Made by a program: the position numbers and the translations under genes. The notes under the pieces are model-generated. The model ran no database searches and was not told where the DNA came from. It saw nothing but the letters and a program-made list of their open reading frames with translations. From Bacteroidia bacterium (GTDB lineage Bacteria > Bacteroidota > Bacteroidia > Palsa-965), in the NCBI GenBank assembly GCA_023151315.1, contig JAKLJE010000002.1:62001-126000 (forward strand): a stretch of 64,000 nucleotides of DNA. Reading direction: 5' to 3'. Below are positions 29,616 through 38,018 of the stretch, one piece after another (the first letter of the stretch is position 1; the number at the start of each line of letters is the position of its first letter).

Positions 29616-31976
29616 TTAGAAAGAATAGCTCATGCTGACGCTAGGCATCAACGGTAATTGATTCACACGCTTATAAGCTACACGGTCAAAATAGAATACG
29701 TTCTGGCGGTTGTATGCATTGGTCGCACCGGCAGAAACTTCAAGTTTTGAGAACTCGCTGAATTCCCACCATTTCTTAATCGTGATATCCATGCGGTGAT
29801 AAGTAGGAAGCTGATGAGAATTGAGATCGCCGTAAATGATTCCAAGATTTCCGTTAGCCGTAAGAATGTCATCAGTAAGGTTCGTCATCTGAAGATTTTC
29901 ATAGAACCCGCCGGTTGGTGTGAACGGGAATCCGGTACCGAAGTTCCAGCGGATGTCGATTTCCCAATTTTCTTTCTTTCCGAATACGTAAGAAGAAACC
30001 ACGTTAATGTTGTGACGACGGTCAAAATTCGGGCGGTAGTTCTGAACTCCATCCCAACGTTTCACGAAGCCGTAAGAATAAACTGTCCAGAGGTAAAGGT
30101 TTTTGTATTCATACTTCATTACGAAATCAACGCCATACGCACTTCCGGTTTCGATGATGAAATCGTTCTTCAGAATGTCCGGTTTGTCAGCGTTATCAGC
30201 ATTGTCTTCATACAACTTGTTACGGTTGATGTTGGTGAGCTGTGTGAAGTCCTTGAAGTAACCTTCTACGGTAAATTCAATATTGCCCCACTTCTGTGTT
30301 GAATCGATAGGATCCCATTCGATTCCGAAAATTGCATGGTTGGCTTTCTGTAGTTTGTGCGTTACGTCAACTTCTTCACCATCCTGATTAACATAAGATT
30401 CGGGCAGGTTATCTGATCCTGAAAGAATACCGTAGAACAGGTTCACAACATCGCGGTCTGAGGTTGCGGCAATAAGGTTCTGGGAGTACATACCCACAGC
30501 GCCGCGTAAACGGATCTTTTGAGTCAGGTTATACTTGAATGCGAGGCGTGGTTCAGGTGAAATGTTGTTCAGCGTTGCGTAGTAATGAATCCGGAAGCCC
30601 GGCTCAAGAACCAGTGAGCGTGATTTCGTGGAATCTTTCGCCATGTTGCGCGATACCCACTTGTATTTGAAATACGCTGCGAATTCAGTTGTGTTTTCTT
30701 CCTGAACGATTGAACGGCGAACTGCGTTTTCAAATTTGAAAATCGTAGTATATCCCAATACTTCAATACCGTAGTTAACAACGTTCTTGCGTTGGAAGTA
30801 TGTGAAGTTCAGACCGAGGTTGAATCCGTTAACGGAATCTGTACGCGGACTGTAATTGTCTTCCAGCATCTGAACGTTGTACGACGAGTATGCGAAGTTA
30901 CCGCGGATCAAAGTGGTGGAAGCCGCAGGTACAACCTGGAATGAACTTCCGAATCCGTACGATGTCCATTTCAAATCAGCTGAACCTTTGTAACGGGTTA
31001 CTTTGTCGTTGAAGTTGAAACCGAAAAGGGAAAGACGCGAACCTCCGAGGCTGTTGAATGATACTTTGCCGTAATAGTCGCTGAAGTTGAACGGAATTCC
31101 GTTCGTATCAACGTAGTTGTAAAGTACTTTAGAAGTTTGCTGCAGGTATGAGTTCTTAGCAGAAAGCATGTAGCTGATCGAACCGCGGCCCTTTTCCTCA
31201 TCCATACGACGGATCGGTCCTTCAATCATGAGTTTAGCACCGAATGGAGATGCAGTTACTTTCCCGCCGAATTTTTTACGGTTTCCGTCGCGTGTTGTGA
31301 TGTCCATCACAGAAGAAATACGCCCGCCGTATTCTGCGTTAAAACCGCCGGTGTAAACATCGAGGTTCTTGATGATATCAGTATCGAATACCGAGAATAA
31401 TCCGATGGAGTGGAACGGGTTGTAAATGATCATCCCGTCAAGAAGAACTTTATTCTGAATCGGTGTACCACCGCGAATATAAAGCTGACCACCTTGGTCG
31501 CCTGAGCTCACAACTCCAGGAAGTACTTGAACGGACTGCGCAATATCTGCAACGCCACCAACTGCAACAACGCGGTTAATGTCTTTGCGATCCATTGTGG
31601 TTTTACCTACCGTTGGAGATTCCTGTTTATCGGCTTTGTCGCCCTTTATGATTACTTCTGTCATCACTCGAGCCTTCATTGTGAGGTTCTGAGTAAGGAT
31701 CTGACCTGCTGTAACAGTAACGCTGACTTTCGCCGGTTCAAAATTCGCTTGCTGCGCAACAAGATTGTATGTGCCTGCCGGAACTTTGGTAAGAGAGAAG
31801 AATCCGTTGATGTCGGTCTGAACTCCGAATCCGGTTCCTTCAAGAAAAACCAGAGTGAAGATCATCGGTTCTCCGTTGCTTTCATTGAAGACGGTTCCGC
31901 GAATGGTGGCATTCTGACTGATAGCTGCCGAAGCAGTCGCAAGAAGGAAAATTGCAGCGAATAAAAATTTACGCAT
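29616..31976 (-). CDS. TonB-dependent outer-membrane receptor with CarboxypepD_reg-like N-terminal domain
   Basis: A 786-residue receptor. Signal peptide (MRKFLFAAIFLLATASAAIS), then a carboxypeptidase-regulatory-like beta-sandwich (about 22-105, ATIRGTVFNESNGEPMIF, DINGFFSLTKVPAGTYNL), a plug domain (ADIAQSVQVLPGVVSSGDQG, YIRGGTPIQNKVLLDGMIIY) and a 22-strand-type barrel ending in the aromatic VSMSYSF. Energised by TonB/ExbBD, it imports an unknown ligand. No SusD-like partner gene is adjacent, so it is not a typical Sus pair. ATG 31976 is chosen for the signal peptide and is 22 bases from a TACTTTTG promoter element; an upstream in-frame ATG at 32036 lies before that promoter. Confidence 0.92.
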   Translation of the reverse strand: MRKFLFAAIFLLATASAAISQNATIRGTVFNESNGEPMIFTLVFLEGTGFGVQTDINGFFSLTKVPAGTYNLVAQQANFEPAKVSVTVTAGQILTQNLTMKARVMTEVIIKGDKADKQESPTVGKTTMDRKDINRVVAVGGVADIAQSVQVLPGVVSSGDQGGQLYIRGGTPIQNKVLLDGMIIYNPFHSIGLFSVFDTDIIKNLDVYTGGFNAEYGGRISSVMDITTRDGNRKKFGGKVTASPFGAKLMIEGPIRRMDEEKGRGSISYMLSAKNSYLQQTSKVLYNYVDTNGIPFNFSDYYGKVSFNSLGGSRLSLFGFNFNDKVTRYKGSADLKWTSYGFGSSFQVVPAASTTLIRGNFAYSSYNVQMLEDNYSPRTDSVNGFNLGLNFTYFQRKNVVNYGIEVLGYTTIFKFENAVRRSIVQEENTTEFAAYFKYKWVSRNMAKDSTKSRSLVLEPGFRIHYYATLNNISPEPRLAFKYNLTQKIRLRGAVGMYSQNLIAATSDRDVVNLFYGILSGSDNLPESYVNQDGEEVDVTHKLQKANHAIFGIEWDPIDSTQKWGNIEFTVEGYFKDFTQLTNINRNKLYEDNADNADKPDILKNDFIIETGSAYGVDFVMKYEYKNLYLWTVYSYGFVKRWDGVQNYRPNFDRRHNINVVSSYVFGKKENWEIDIRWNFGTGFPFTPTGGFYENLQMTNLTDDILTANGNLGIIYGDLNSHQLPTYHRMDITIKKWWEFSEFSKLEVSAGATNAYNRQNVFYFDRVAYKRVNQLPLMPSVSMSYSF

Positions 31977-31998
31977 TGGTGTAGTTTGAGCGAACGCG

Positions 31999-32006
31999 CA
32001 AAAGTA
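31999..32006 (-). promoter_or_regulatory. -7 promoter element for the TonB-dependent receptor gene
   Basis: TACTTTTG on the minus strand (exact TAnnTTTG) 22 bases upstream of ATG 31976. It supports that start over the in-frame ATG at 32036. Confidence 0.55.
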
Positions 32007-32077
32007 AGGTTTCCCTTTCATTAAAAAGTCGCGCAATTCACAGTTGGCAGTATTTTGAGGACAGGTGGTTAACCGAA

Positions 32078-32491
32078 TTAAGACTTTCGTTCACTCATTT
32101 CGATTATTTTGCTGAATTCCAATTCGTTAAGCGGCATCACGGAAAGTCGGGGAATGCGGATAAGCGGTATTGCAGACAACATCTTTTCCTTTTTCATCTC
32201 TTGTAACGAAACAGCGCGTTTCAGCTTCTTGTATGGTTTCAGGTCAACGACCACCCAAGCGGTCTCTTCTGTTGTAGGATCCTGGTAGGCTTCCTTTGCA
32301 ACTTTCGCTATACCGACAACTTCCAATCCTTCATTGCTGTGATAAAACAGTACCTGATCACCTTTCTTCATTGCGCGGAGATGGTTTCTTGCGGCATAGT
32401 TACGTACGCCATCCCAAAAGGTCTGTCCGTCTTTGACGAACTGCTCCCACGAATATTTAAACGGTTCTGATTTTATGAGCCAATAGTTCAT
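32078..32491 (-). CDS. EVE domain protein
   Basis: A 137-residue single-domain protein (MNYWLIKSEPFKYSWEQFVK, FWDGVRNYAARNHLRAMKKG, VLFYHSNEGLEVVGIAKV). EVE domains are PUA-like folds thought to bind modified nucleotides in DNA or RNA. The Trp/Tyr-rich pocket residues are present. ATG 32491 gives the normal family N-terminus; ATG 32503 would add four residues. It is transcribed divergently from the SiaC-like gene. Confidence 0.9.
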   Translation of the reverse strand: MNYWLIKSEPFKYSWEQFVKDGQTFWDGVRNYAARNHLRAMKKGDQVLFYHSNEGLEVVGIAKVAKEAYQDPTTEETAWVVVDLKPYKKLKRAVSLQEMKKEKMLSAIPLIRIPRLSVMPLNELEFSKIIEMSERKS

Positions 32492-32531
32492 TTTCTCTAT
32501 CATTAAAGTGCCTCAAATATCGCATTACAGC

Positions 32532-32561
32532 TTTGAATAATGCTACGGAATGCTAAATTTG
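32532..32561 (+). promoter_or_regulatory. Promoter of the SiaC-like gene
   Basis: TTTG (32532-32535) and TAAATTTG (32554-32561) are separated by 18 bases, matching the Bacteroidota primary sigma consensus TTTG-N18-21-TAnnTTTG. The element ends 22 bases before ATG 32584. Confidence 0.65.
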
Positions 32562-32583
32562 TGCCTCACTTTACCAACCTCTG

Positions 32584-32973
32584 ATGAGAATTCCGGCAAC
32601 AAAACACACTCCGCTAGTGGAAATTGATGAAGCGGCGTACACTGTTAAAATCAGTGGTGTGTGCATTCCGGAAAATGCATATGTGCATTTCAAGTCTCTG
32701 GAATCATGGTTGAATACGCTCACGCCGGACAAGGTTGAAGAAGTTGGTTTTACATTCCGACTGGAGTATATGAACACGCTTTCTTCTAAAGCGTTTCTGG
32801 ATTACCTGCGCAACGTGAAAGATCAGAAACAGATTTCGCTTAAAGTGATTTGGGAATATTATTCTGACGACGAAGAAATGCGCGATCACGGTGAAACTTT
32901 TTCTGAAATTACAGACATCCCGTTCGAATATCGAATGGTTGATGCTGAAGATCGCCGCTTGCACCGTAACTAG
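32584..32973 (+). CDS. SiaC-family (DUF1987) regulatory phosphoprotein
   Basis: A 129-residue protein with the DUF1987 pattern: ISGVCIPENAYVHFKSLESW near the start, TFRLEYMNTLSSKAFLDYL in the middle, and a C-terminal acidic/aromatic part (VIWEYYSDDEEMRDHGETFS). SiaC in Pseudomonas is an anti-anti-sigma-like partner of a kinase/phosphatase pair and activates a diguanylate cyclase. Here no SiaA/SiaB kinase or phosphatase gene is adjacent, so its partners must be elsewhere. The stop codon overlaps the converging holA stop by 4 bases (CTAG). Confidence 0.8.
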   Translation: MRIPATKHTPLVEIDEAAYTVKISGVCIPENAYVHFKSLESWLNTLTPDKVEEVGFTFRLEYMNTLSSKAFLDYLRNVKDQKQISLKVIWEYYSDDEEMRDHGETFSEITDIPFEYRMVDAEDRRLHRN

Positions 32974-33968
32974 TGCATGATCCGGTAAATCAATTCCTTC
33001 AACAATTCTCCTTCTTCGGTTCCGGCATTGTCAAATCCTTTTGATTTGAGATCGTATTCCCGTAATAAAGCAATGGCTTGTTTCACGCGCCCTGCAGGAT
33101 AATTATTTGCGGCGGTAATATAGTCCTGAAGAAAAAACGGACTGACTCCGAGCGCACGCGCCGCATTCTCGCGTGATTTATCCTGAAGTAAATTGTAGAT
33201 AAGAACCTTCACGAAGAATGTATACAACGTGCCGATAGTAACTACCATCGGATGTTCTTTGCTGTTCTCTCCGAAGTAATTAATGATGCGATTTGCTTTG
33301 ACTATGTCGCGCTTGCCTACGGCATCATTCAATTCGAAGGTGTTGTAATCTTTACTGATACCGATGTTCTGCTGAATGTGATCCGGATTGATTTCCGTTC
33401 CCGGAGGCAGATTGATCATCAGCTTGTCAAGTTCATTGGCAATTTTACCGAGGTCGGCACCCAGATATTCTGCCAGCAACTGAATCGCTTTGGGTGCAGC
33501 GTTGTATTTTTTTTCCTTGAGGTATCCGGTAATCCATTCCGGAACTTTATTGTCGTAAAGTTTCTTCGATTCGAAAAGCACACCTGCTTTGGCAACGGTT
33601 TTCGGAAACGTTTTCCGTTTGTCCAGGGTTTTGTACTTATAACAAAGAACCAGAATAGTTGAATCAAGAGGCTGTTGAACGTATGCTTCCAGTTCTTCTA
33701 TATTTCTGATGTTCTGAGCTTCTTTAATAATCACCACTTGTTTGTCCGACATCATCGGATAACGCTTCGCTTCACTGATGACCTGCTGCACGTTAACATC
33801 ACGACCATACAGAACGGATTGATTGAACTCGCGTTCAGATTCATCCAGAACATTGTTTTCGATGTAGTCAGAGATACGATCAATAAAATACGGTTCATCA
33901 CCCATCAAAAAATAGATGGGTTTGTAAACCTTTTTCTTGAGGTCGGCTATGATGTCTTTGTATTCCAA
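32970..33968 (-). CDS. holA: DNA polymerase III subunit delta
   Basis: Delta opens the beta sliding clamp as part of the clamp-loader complex. The 332-residue protein has the family N-terminus (VYKPIYFLMGDEPYFIDRIS, VLYGRDVNVQQVISEAKRYP) and the helical collar region (KSKGFDNAGTEEGELLKELI). It lacks Walker motifs, as delta does. Length is normal. It converges on the SiaC-like gene with a 4-base overlap. Confidence 0.92.
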   Translation of the reverse strand: MEYKDIIADLKKKVYKPIYFLMGDEPYFIDRISDYIENNVLDESEREFNQSVLYGRDVNVQQVISEAKRYPMMSDKQVVIIKEAQNIRNIEELEAYVQQPLDSTILVLCYKYKTLDKRKTFPKTVAKAGVLFESKKLYDNKVPEWITGYLKEKKYNAAPKAIQLLAEYLGADLGKIANELDKLMINLPPGTEINPDHIQQNIGISKDYNTFELNDAVGKRDIVKANRIINYFGENSKEHPMVVTIGTLYTFFVKVLIYNLLQDKSRENAARALGVSPFFLQDYITAANNYPAGRVKQAIALLREYDLKSKGFDNAGTEEGELLKELIYRIMH

Positions 33969-34036
33969 AGGAGAATGTGATCTGAGCGAAATTAATCATT
34001 CGTTCGGCTCAGAACACAGACCGATTATCAACAATT

Positions 34037-34807
34037 TCAGAAGCGCAGGTGCTTTACTGTAAGACCGTTGTTGATTAACTCTTTCAGTGAATCAATGCCA
34101 ATCTGCAAATGTCTTTCAACAAAACCTGAAGTGACTTTTTTGTCGCTTTCTTCAGTTTTCACACCTTCAGGAATCATTGGCTGATCAGAAACAAGAAGCA
34201 AAGCTCCGGTAGGAATTTCATTGTGGAATCCAACTGAGAAAACCGTTGCAGTTTCCATATCAATTGCCATAGCACGTGTAACGCGCAGGTATTCTTTAAA
34301 CTTTTCGTCGTGTTCCCAAACGCGGCGGTTAGTGGTATAAACTGTTCCTGTCCAGTAGTCGCAGTTATGGTTGCGGATTGTTGTTGAGATTGCTTTCTGC
34401 AATGAGAAGGCCGGTAAAGCCGGAACTTCGGGTGGGAAATAATCGTTGCTGGTTCCTTCTCCGCGTATTGCTGCTATGGGCAGAATCAGATCTCCGATTT
34501 CGTTTTTCTTTTTCAGGCCTCCGCACTTACCAAGAAACAGAACGGCTTTGGGATCAATTGCTGTAAGCAGATCCATTACGGTTGCTGCAGTGGCACTTCC
34601 CATGCCGAAGTTGATGATGGAAATTCCTCCTGCATGTGCGCTCATCATCGGTCGATCCGTTCCTTTTACTTCAACACCGTTCCAATGTGCGAACATGTGT
34701 ACGTAATTCGAAAAATTGGTCAGCAGAATATACTGCCCCCATTCGTTTAACGGAATACCTGTGTAGCGTGGTAGCCAGTTGGCTACAATTTCTTCTTTAC
34801 TTTTCAT
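34037..34807 (-). CDS. amn: AMP nucleosidase, short form
   Basis: Cleaves AMP to adenine and ribose 5-phosphate. The 256-residue protein has the nucleoside phosphorylase-fold core: GISIINFGMGSATAATVMDL, LFLGKCGGLKKKNEIGDLI and AMAIDMETATVFSVGF. It is much shorter than the E. coli enzyme and lacks its N-terminal regulatory domain, as in other Bacteroidota. ATG 34807 gives MKSKEEIVANWLPRYTG; an in-frame ATG at 34846 lies upstream of the promoter element at 34823-34830. Confidence 0.92.
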   Translation of the reverse strand: MKSKEEIVANWLPRYTGIPLNEWGQYILLTNFSNYVHMFAHWNGVEVKGTDRPMMSAHAGGISIINFGMGSATAATVMDLLTAIDPKAVLFLGKCGGLKKKNEIGDLILPIAAIRGEGTSNDYFPPEVPALPAFSLQKAISTTIRNHNCDYWTGTVYTTNRRVWEHDEKFKEYLRVTRAMAIDMETATVFSVGFHNEIPTGALLLVSDQPMIPEGVKTEESDKKVTSGFVERHLQIGIDSLKELINNGLTVKHLRF

Positions 34808-34822
34808 AGGGTTATTTCGCAC

Positions 34823-34830
34823 CAAAGGTA
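34823..34830 (-). promoter_or_regulatory. -7 promoter element for AMP nucleosidase
   Basis: TACCTTTG on the minus strand, 15 bases upstream of ATG 34807. It rules against the longer start at 34846. Confidence 0.55.
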
Positions 34831-34905
34831 CGTCGTTAACCCGCAACGATCATTATTCCCGATGAAGTCTGTGTAAACAGCAAGGGAAATTCTAGTTTTA
34901 CGTCC

Positions 34906-35352
34906 GTGAAACAACTCAATTTTCCCGCGTATGAGTTCAAATTGAGGAAGTCCGGTGATGGATTTCAGATTCTTGATGAATTCAGGAAAAAGTGGATTTC
35001 GTTGACACCGGAGGAGTGGGTGAGACAACATACATTGCGTTGGATTGTAACAGCGAAATTATATCCAGCAGGACTGATTGCTGTGGAGAAGCGTATTACA
35101 ATTAACGGGATGGAAAGACGTTTTGATGCAGTTGTTTTCGACCGTGAATCCAATCCATTGATCATTGTGGAATGCAAGGCACCGGAAGTCAGAATTACCG
35201 AAGAAGTTTTTGATCAGGCGGCACGGTATAATCTTAGCGTGAATGCTGCGTTTATGCTGATCACCAACGGGCTTACTCATTACTGTTGTAAAATGGATCA
35301 CGCAAATCAGGCATATAGTTTTCTTAAAGAGTTGCCTGAATACACTGAATAA
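34906..35352 (+). CDS. HsdR_N-like PD-(D/E)XK protein (orphan)
   Basis: A 148-residue protein resembling only the N-terminal nuclease domain of type I restriction R subunits. The catalytic pattern RRFDAVVFDRESNPLIIVECKAP supplies Asp and the E-x-K pair. No helicase, methylase or specificity subunit is present here, so it is not a restriction system. Small single-domain proteins of this kind are widespread in Bacteroidota with unknown roles. Start GTG 34906, with a partial -7 element (TAGTTTTA, 34893-34900) 5 bases before it. A bidirectional terminator follows. Confidence 0.85.
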   Translation: MKQLNFPAYEFKLRKSGDGFQILDEFRKKWISLTPEEWVRQHTLRWIVTAKLYPAGLIAVEKRITINGMERRFDAVVFDRESNPLIIVECKAPEVRITEEVFDQAARYNLSVNAAFMLITNGLTHYCCKMDHANQAYSFLKELPEYTE

Positions 35353-35388
35353 AAAAAGGAGCCGCAATTAAACGGCTCCTTTTTCTTT
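35351..35388. terminator. Bidirectional Rho-independent terminator
   Basis: AGGAGCCG (35357-35364) pairs with CGGCTCCT (35373-35380). A-runs before and T-runs after give a T tail on both strands, so it can end both the 34906 gene and the converging T9SS cargo gene. Confidence 0.85.
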
Positions 35389-35401
35389 AATGTAGAACAG
35401 A

Positions 35402-37828
35402 TTACTTCACAATCTGCAATGGCAGAACCTGCGTAGCATCTTTAGTAACTACGTGCACATTATAGGCACCTGCAGGTACGTTGAGATTAATTTGAGTTTG
35501 ACCTTTCACTGCGCCGCTCATTGACTTTGTGTAAACAACTTCACCAAGGATATTATAGATTATTACCTGTGTGTCTGTTGCTTTTTCGAAATTCAATGAC
35601 AACTGGAATACGCCTGTTGAAGGGTTCGGATACAATCCTGCGAAACTGTTTTCGGAAATTTCCACAACAGCAGTACCGAAGTTCACAGTTACTGAATCAA
35701 CGTAAACGCATCCTGCAGTGTCGGTAATTGTTACAGTGTATGTTCCCGGTAACAAGTTGCTTGATGTTGCAGTAGTATCGCCGTTAGACCACAGATAAGT
35801 AACGTTACCGTTGTTACCTACAGGTGTTATAGTTGCCGATCCGTCTGCGCAGCTACCGCAGCTTGCAAGTGTAGACGATGTTGTACCTGCAAATGAACCG
35901 CATACTCCATAACCGATATTGATGGTAAGCGAGTCAGAACATCCTGCAGAGTCAGTTACGACTACAGTGTATGATCCCGGAAGAACATTTTGAATTGTAT
36001 CTGAAGTACCGCCGTTAGACCATGCATATGAAAGTGTTCCGTTGTTGCCGGTTACAACAACCTGTGCTGATCCATCAGCGCAGGTCTGACATGTAGATGA
36101 AACAGGCACTCCTGAAAGCGAAAGAAGTCCGCATACGTCATAGCCAACGTTCACCGTATCCATTACAACGCATCCGAATCCGTCCGTAACTGTTACCACG
36201 TACGTGCCGGTCAGAAGGCCTGTAGCCGTTGCTGCGTTGCCACCGGTCGGTGACCATGAATATGTTGTGGTTCCCTGATTTCCGGACACAGCTACTGTTG
36301 CGCTACCATCCGGGCATGAAATACACGAAGCCTGAGTAGCGGTTGCAACTGCAGTGTTGTTAAGACATACATCTCCGAAGTTCGGACGAATCACAAATGG
36401 TTTTGCATACTGAGGACCGAAATCTTCTATGTTCGCCCATACTCCACCAGGGATTGTAGGCCAGAATATCCACTGCTTATTAGCAGTAAAAACTGATGCG
36501 GTGGTTCCCACCTGAATAGTGCTATCAGCGTTAAATTCAATAGCGGTTACAGTATATTCTCCCGGCGTAATGCTGAACGGTCCGCCATGCATAGGAATAG
36601 TGTAATAACGCGCAGAGTCATCCGGATAAATGATAGTATCTGTCACCGCAACAATAGCGTTCGGTGTTCCGGCAACTGTACTCCATACAGCCAATCCCAG
36701 TGGACGACCTGTATAGCCTGTTGTAACAAAGATGCCATTTGAAGTAAGCAGATCGTTATTCGGTACATCAAAGTTCTGTCCGAGGTATCCTCCATTTCCG
36801 GCACCGATTCCCAGACCACCCGTTACCGTACCGTCATCCCGGGCGTAAGTCGAGTCAACGACGGCAAAATACTGATACAATGTGTCGTTATTATGCTGTT
36901 GATCCGTGCCCGTAGTTTGGTTTGCTATAAATTGTACGGTATAAATTCCGGTTGTAGAAGGTGTGAATGATGGAATTGTGAAGTTGGTAGTAGCATTAGG
37001 TGCCAATGTTAAAGTTGACGCACTGTTTGCGCTGTATACGTTCGTTGTTCCGTTGAAGACATTGACGTGAGCTGATACGTTGTTAAGGGTATTAATACCC
37101 AGGTTGCGGATTGTCCCCGCGAAAGTGAGGGGAGTAGTTTGTGTTGCCGGCATCAACGTGTACTGCGTAGCAGTATCTGCAAACTGCATCTGAGCGTCAA
37201 TATTGTTTTGCACTTCAACGGTAATATCATCAATCAGCAGGAGGAATTGATCAGTAGAGTTATTACGGAAAGCGATATAAACGCTCTGTCCAGCGTACGC
37301 ACTGAGACTAACCTGGCGTGCAGTCCAAGTAGTGTTTTCAGCGTTTACGTTGAAAACCTGTGTGGAGTTCGTAACCTGATTGCCCAGCACACCGGTTCCT
37401 CCCGTAGGAGGGCCTTGAGTGGATGTCATAATGCGAACCGAATAACCATCAGGATAAGCTGGGTCATATGCAACCGCGTTCCATTTTAAAACACAGTTTG
37501 CCGGAAGAGGTCCGATCAGCGGAGTCCACATCCAATCATCCGCAGCACCGGCAGGTGAATACCAAGATGTGGAGAATGCACAAGAGTCTGCCACATTGTT
37601 CGCGAAATCTTCACGACGTTCCCATGCTTCATTTACATAAGAAACCGCTCCTGCCGGTGTACGGTTATCAACGTTTCGCAGAAACCATCCTGCAGGGAAT
37701 GAGTAAGTTCCGGCTCCACCGGATGTTGGTCCGCCGATTCCATCGAAATCTTCCTGGAAAATGATTTGGGCATCAACTGATGACATCAGGCTGATGGCAG
37801 AAACCAAAGTGAGTATTAGTTTTTTCAT
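35402..37828 (-). CDS. T9SS cargo: choice-of-anchor domain, three SprB-like repeats, type A sorting domain
   Basis: An 808-residue secreted protein. Signal peptide (MKKLILTLVSAISLMSSVDA); a jelly-roll choice-of-anchor J-like domain (about 22-205, IIFQEDFDGIGG, WYSPAGAADDWMWTPLIG); a CARDB/Ig-like part (NVSAHVNVFNGTTNVYS); three repeats of about 76 residues, each opening with a Cys-x-x-Cys and ASCISCPDGSATV-type sequence and containing YSWSP/YAWSN/YLWSN and TGTYVVTVTD; and a type A sorting domain (LYPNPSTGVFQLSL, VPAGAYNVHVV). The repeats match the SprB repeats of gliding adhesins. It is presumably exported by T9SS and surface-anchored. ATG 37828 is chosen for the signal peptide. Confidence 0.9.
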   Translation of the reverse strand: MKKLILTLVSAISLMSSVDAQIIFQEDFDGIGGPTSGGAGTYSFPAGWFLRNVDNRTPAGAVSYVNEAWERREDFANNVADSCAFSTSWYSPAGAADDWMWTPLIGPLPANCVLKWNAVAYDPAYPDGYSVRIMTSTQGPPTGGTGVLGNQVTNSTQVFNVNAENTTWTARQVSLSAYAGQSVYIAFRNNSTDQFLLLIDDITVEVQNNIDAQMQFADTATQYTLMPATQTTPLTFAGTIRNLGINTLNNVSAHVNVFNGTTNVYSANSASTLTLAPNATTNFTIPSFTPSTTGIYTVQFIANQTTGTDQQHNNDTLYQYFAVVDSTYARDDGTVTGGLGIGAGNGGYLGQNFDVPNNDLLTSNGIFVTTGYTGRPLGLAVWSTVAGTPNAIVAVTDTIIYPDDSARYYTIPMHGGPFSITPGEYTVTAIEFNADSTIQVGTTASVFTANKQWIFWPTIPGGVWANIEDFGPQYAKPFVIRPNFGDVCLNNTAVATATQASCISCPDGSATVAVSGNQGTTTYSWSPTGGNAATATGLLTGTYVVTVTDGFGCVVMDTVNVGYDVCGLLSLSGVPVSSTCQTCADGSAQVVVTGNNGTLSYAWSNGGTSDTIQNVLPGSYTVVVTDSAGCSDSLTINIGYGVCGSFAGTTSSTLASCGSCADGSATITPVGNNGNVTYLWSNGDTTATSSNLLPGTYTVTITDTAGCVYVDSVTVNFGTAVVEISENSFAGLYPNPSTGVFQLSLNFEKATDTQVIIYNILGEVVYTKSMSGAVKGQTQINLNVPAGAYNVHVVTKDATQVLPLQIVK
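35680..36350 (-). repeat. Three tandem SprB-like repeats within the T9SS cargo gene
   Basis: The paired-cysteine openings fall near 36330, 36100 and 35860, a period of about 230-237 bases. Each unit encodes a CxxC, DGSA, SGN/TGN/VGN-G, a Trp-containing strand, G-TYVVTVTD-type strand and a later Cys. The repeats are diverged at DNA level. Confidence 0.75.
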
Positions 37829-37895
37829 GTTTGAAGATAGGTAGGTTTTGTCTGAAATGTGTCGCGAATTTAGTGATTTCAAGCATTTCATTGCG

Positions 37896-37903
37896 CAAAA
37901 CTA
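37896..37903 (-). promoter_or_regulatory. -7 promoter element for the SprB-repeat cargo gene
   Basis: TAGTTTTG on the minus strand (exact TAnnTTTG) 67 bases upstream of ATG 37828, giving a leader of about 60 bases. Confidence 0.45.
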
Positions 37904-38018
37904 AACATTAGCCATAGAAGGTTATGGAAATCAGTTGAATAAAGCCCTAATGTTTGTATCAGCACCAATTATTATCTAAATTCGGGACTCTTAAAATTTC
38001 GATTCCGACCTAATCAAC

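Noticed and set aside
32078-33968. EVE, SiaC-like and holA read as a defence island
   Set aside because: The genes have separate directions and promoters and are common chromosomal genes in Bacteroidota; no defence partner is present.
34906-35352. Restriction-modification or defence system suggested by the HsdR_N-like protein
   Set aside because: Only the small nuclease-like domain is present; no methylase, specificity subunit or helicase lies nearby.
37468-37764. 98-codon plus-strand reading frame opposite the T9SS cargo gene
   Set aside because: The opposite strand encodes a recognisable choice-of-anchor domain; this frame has no start context or homology.
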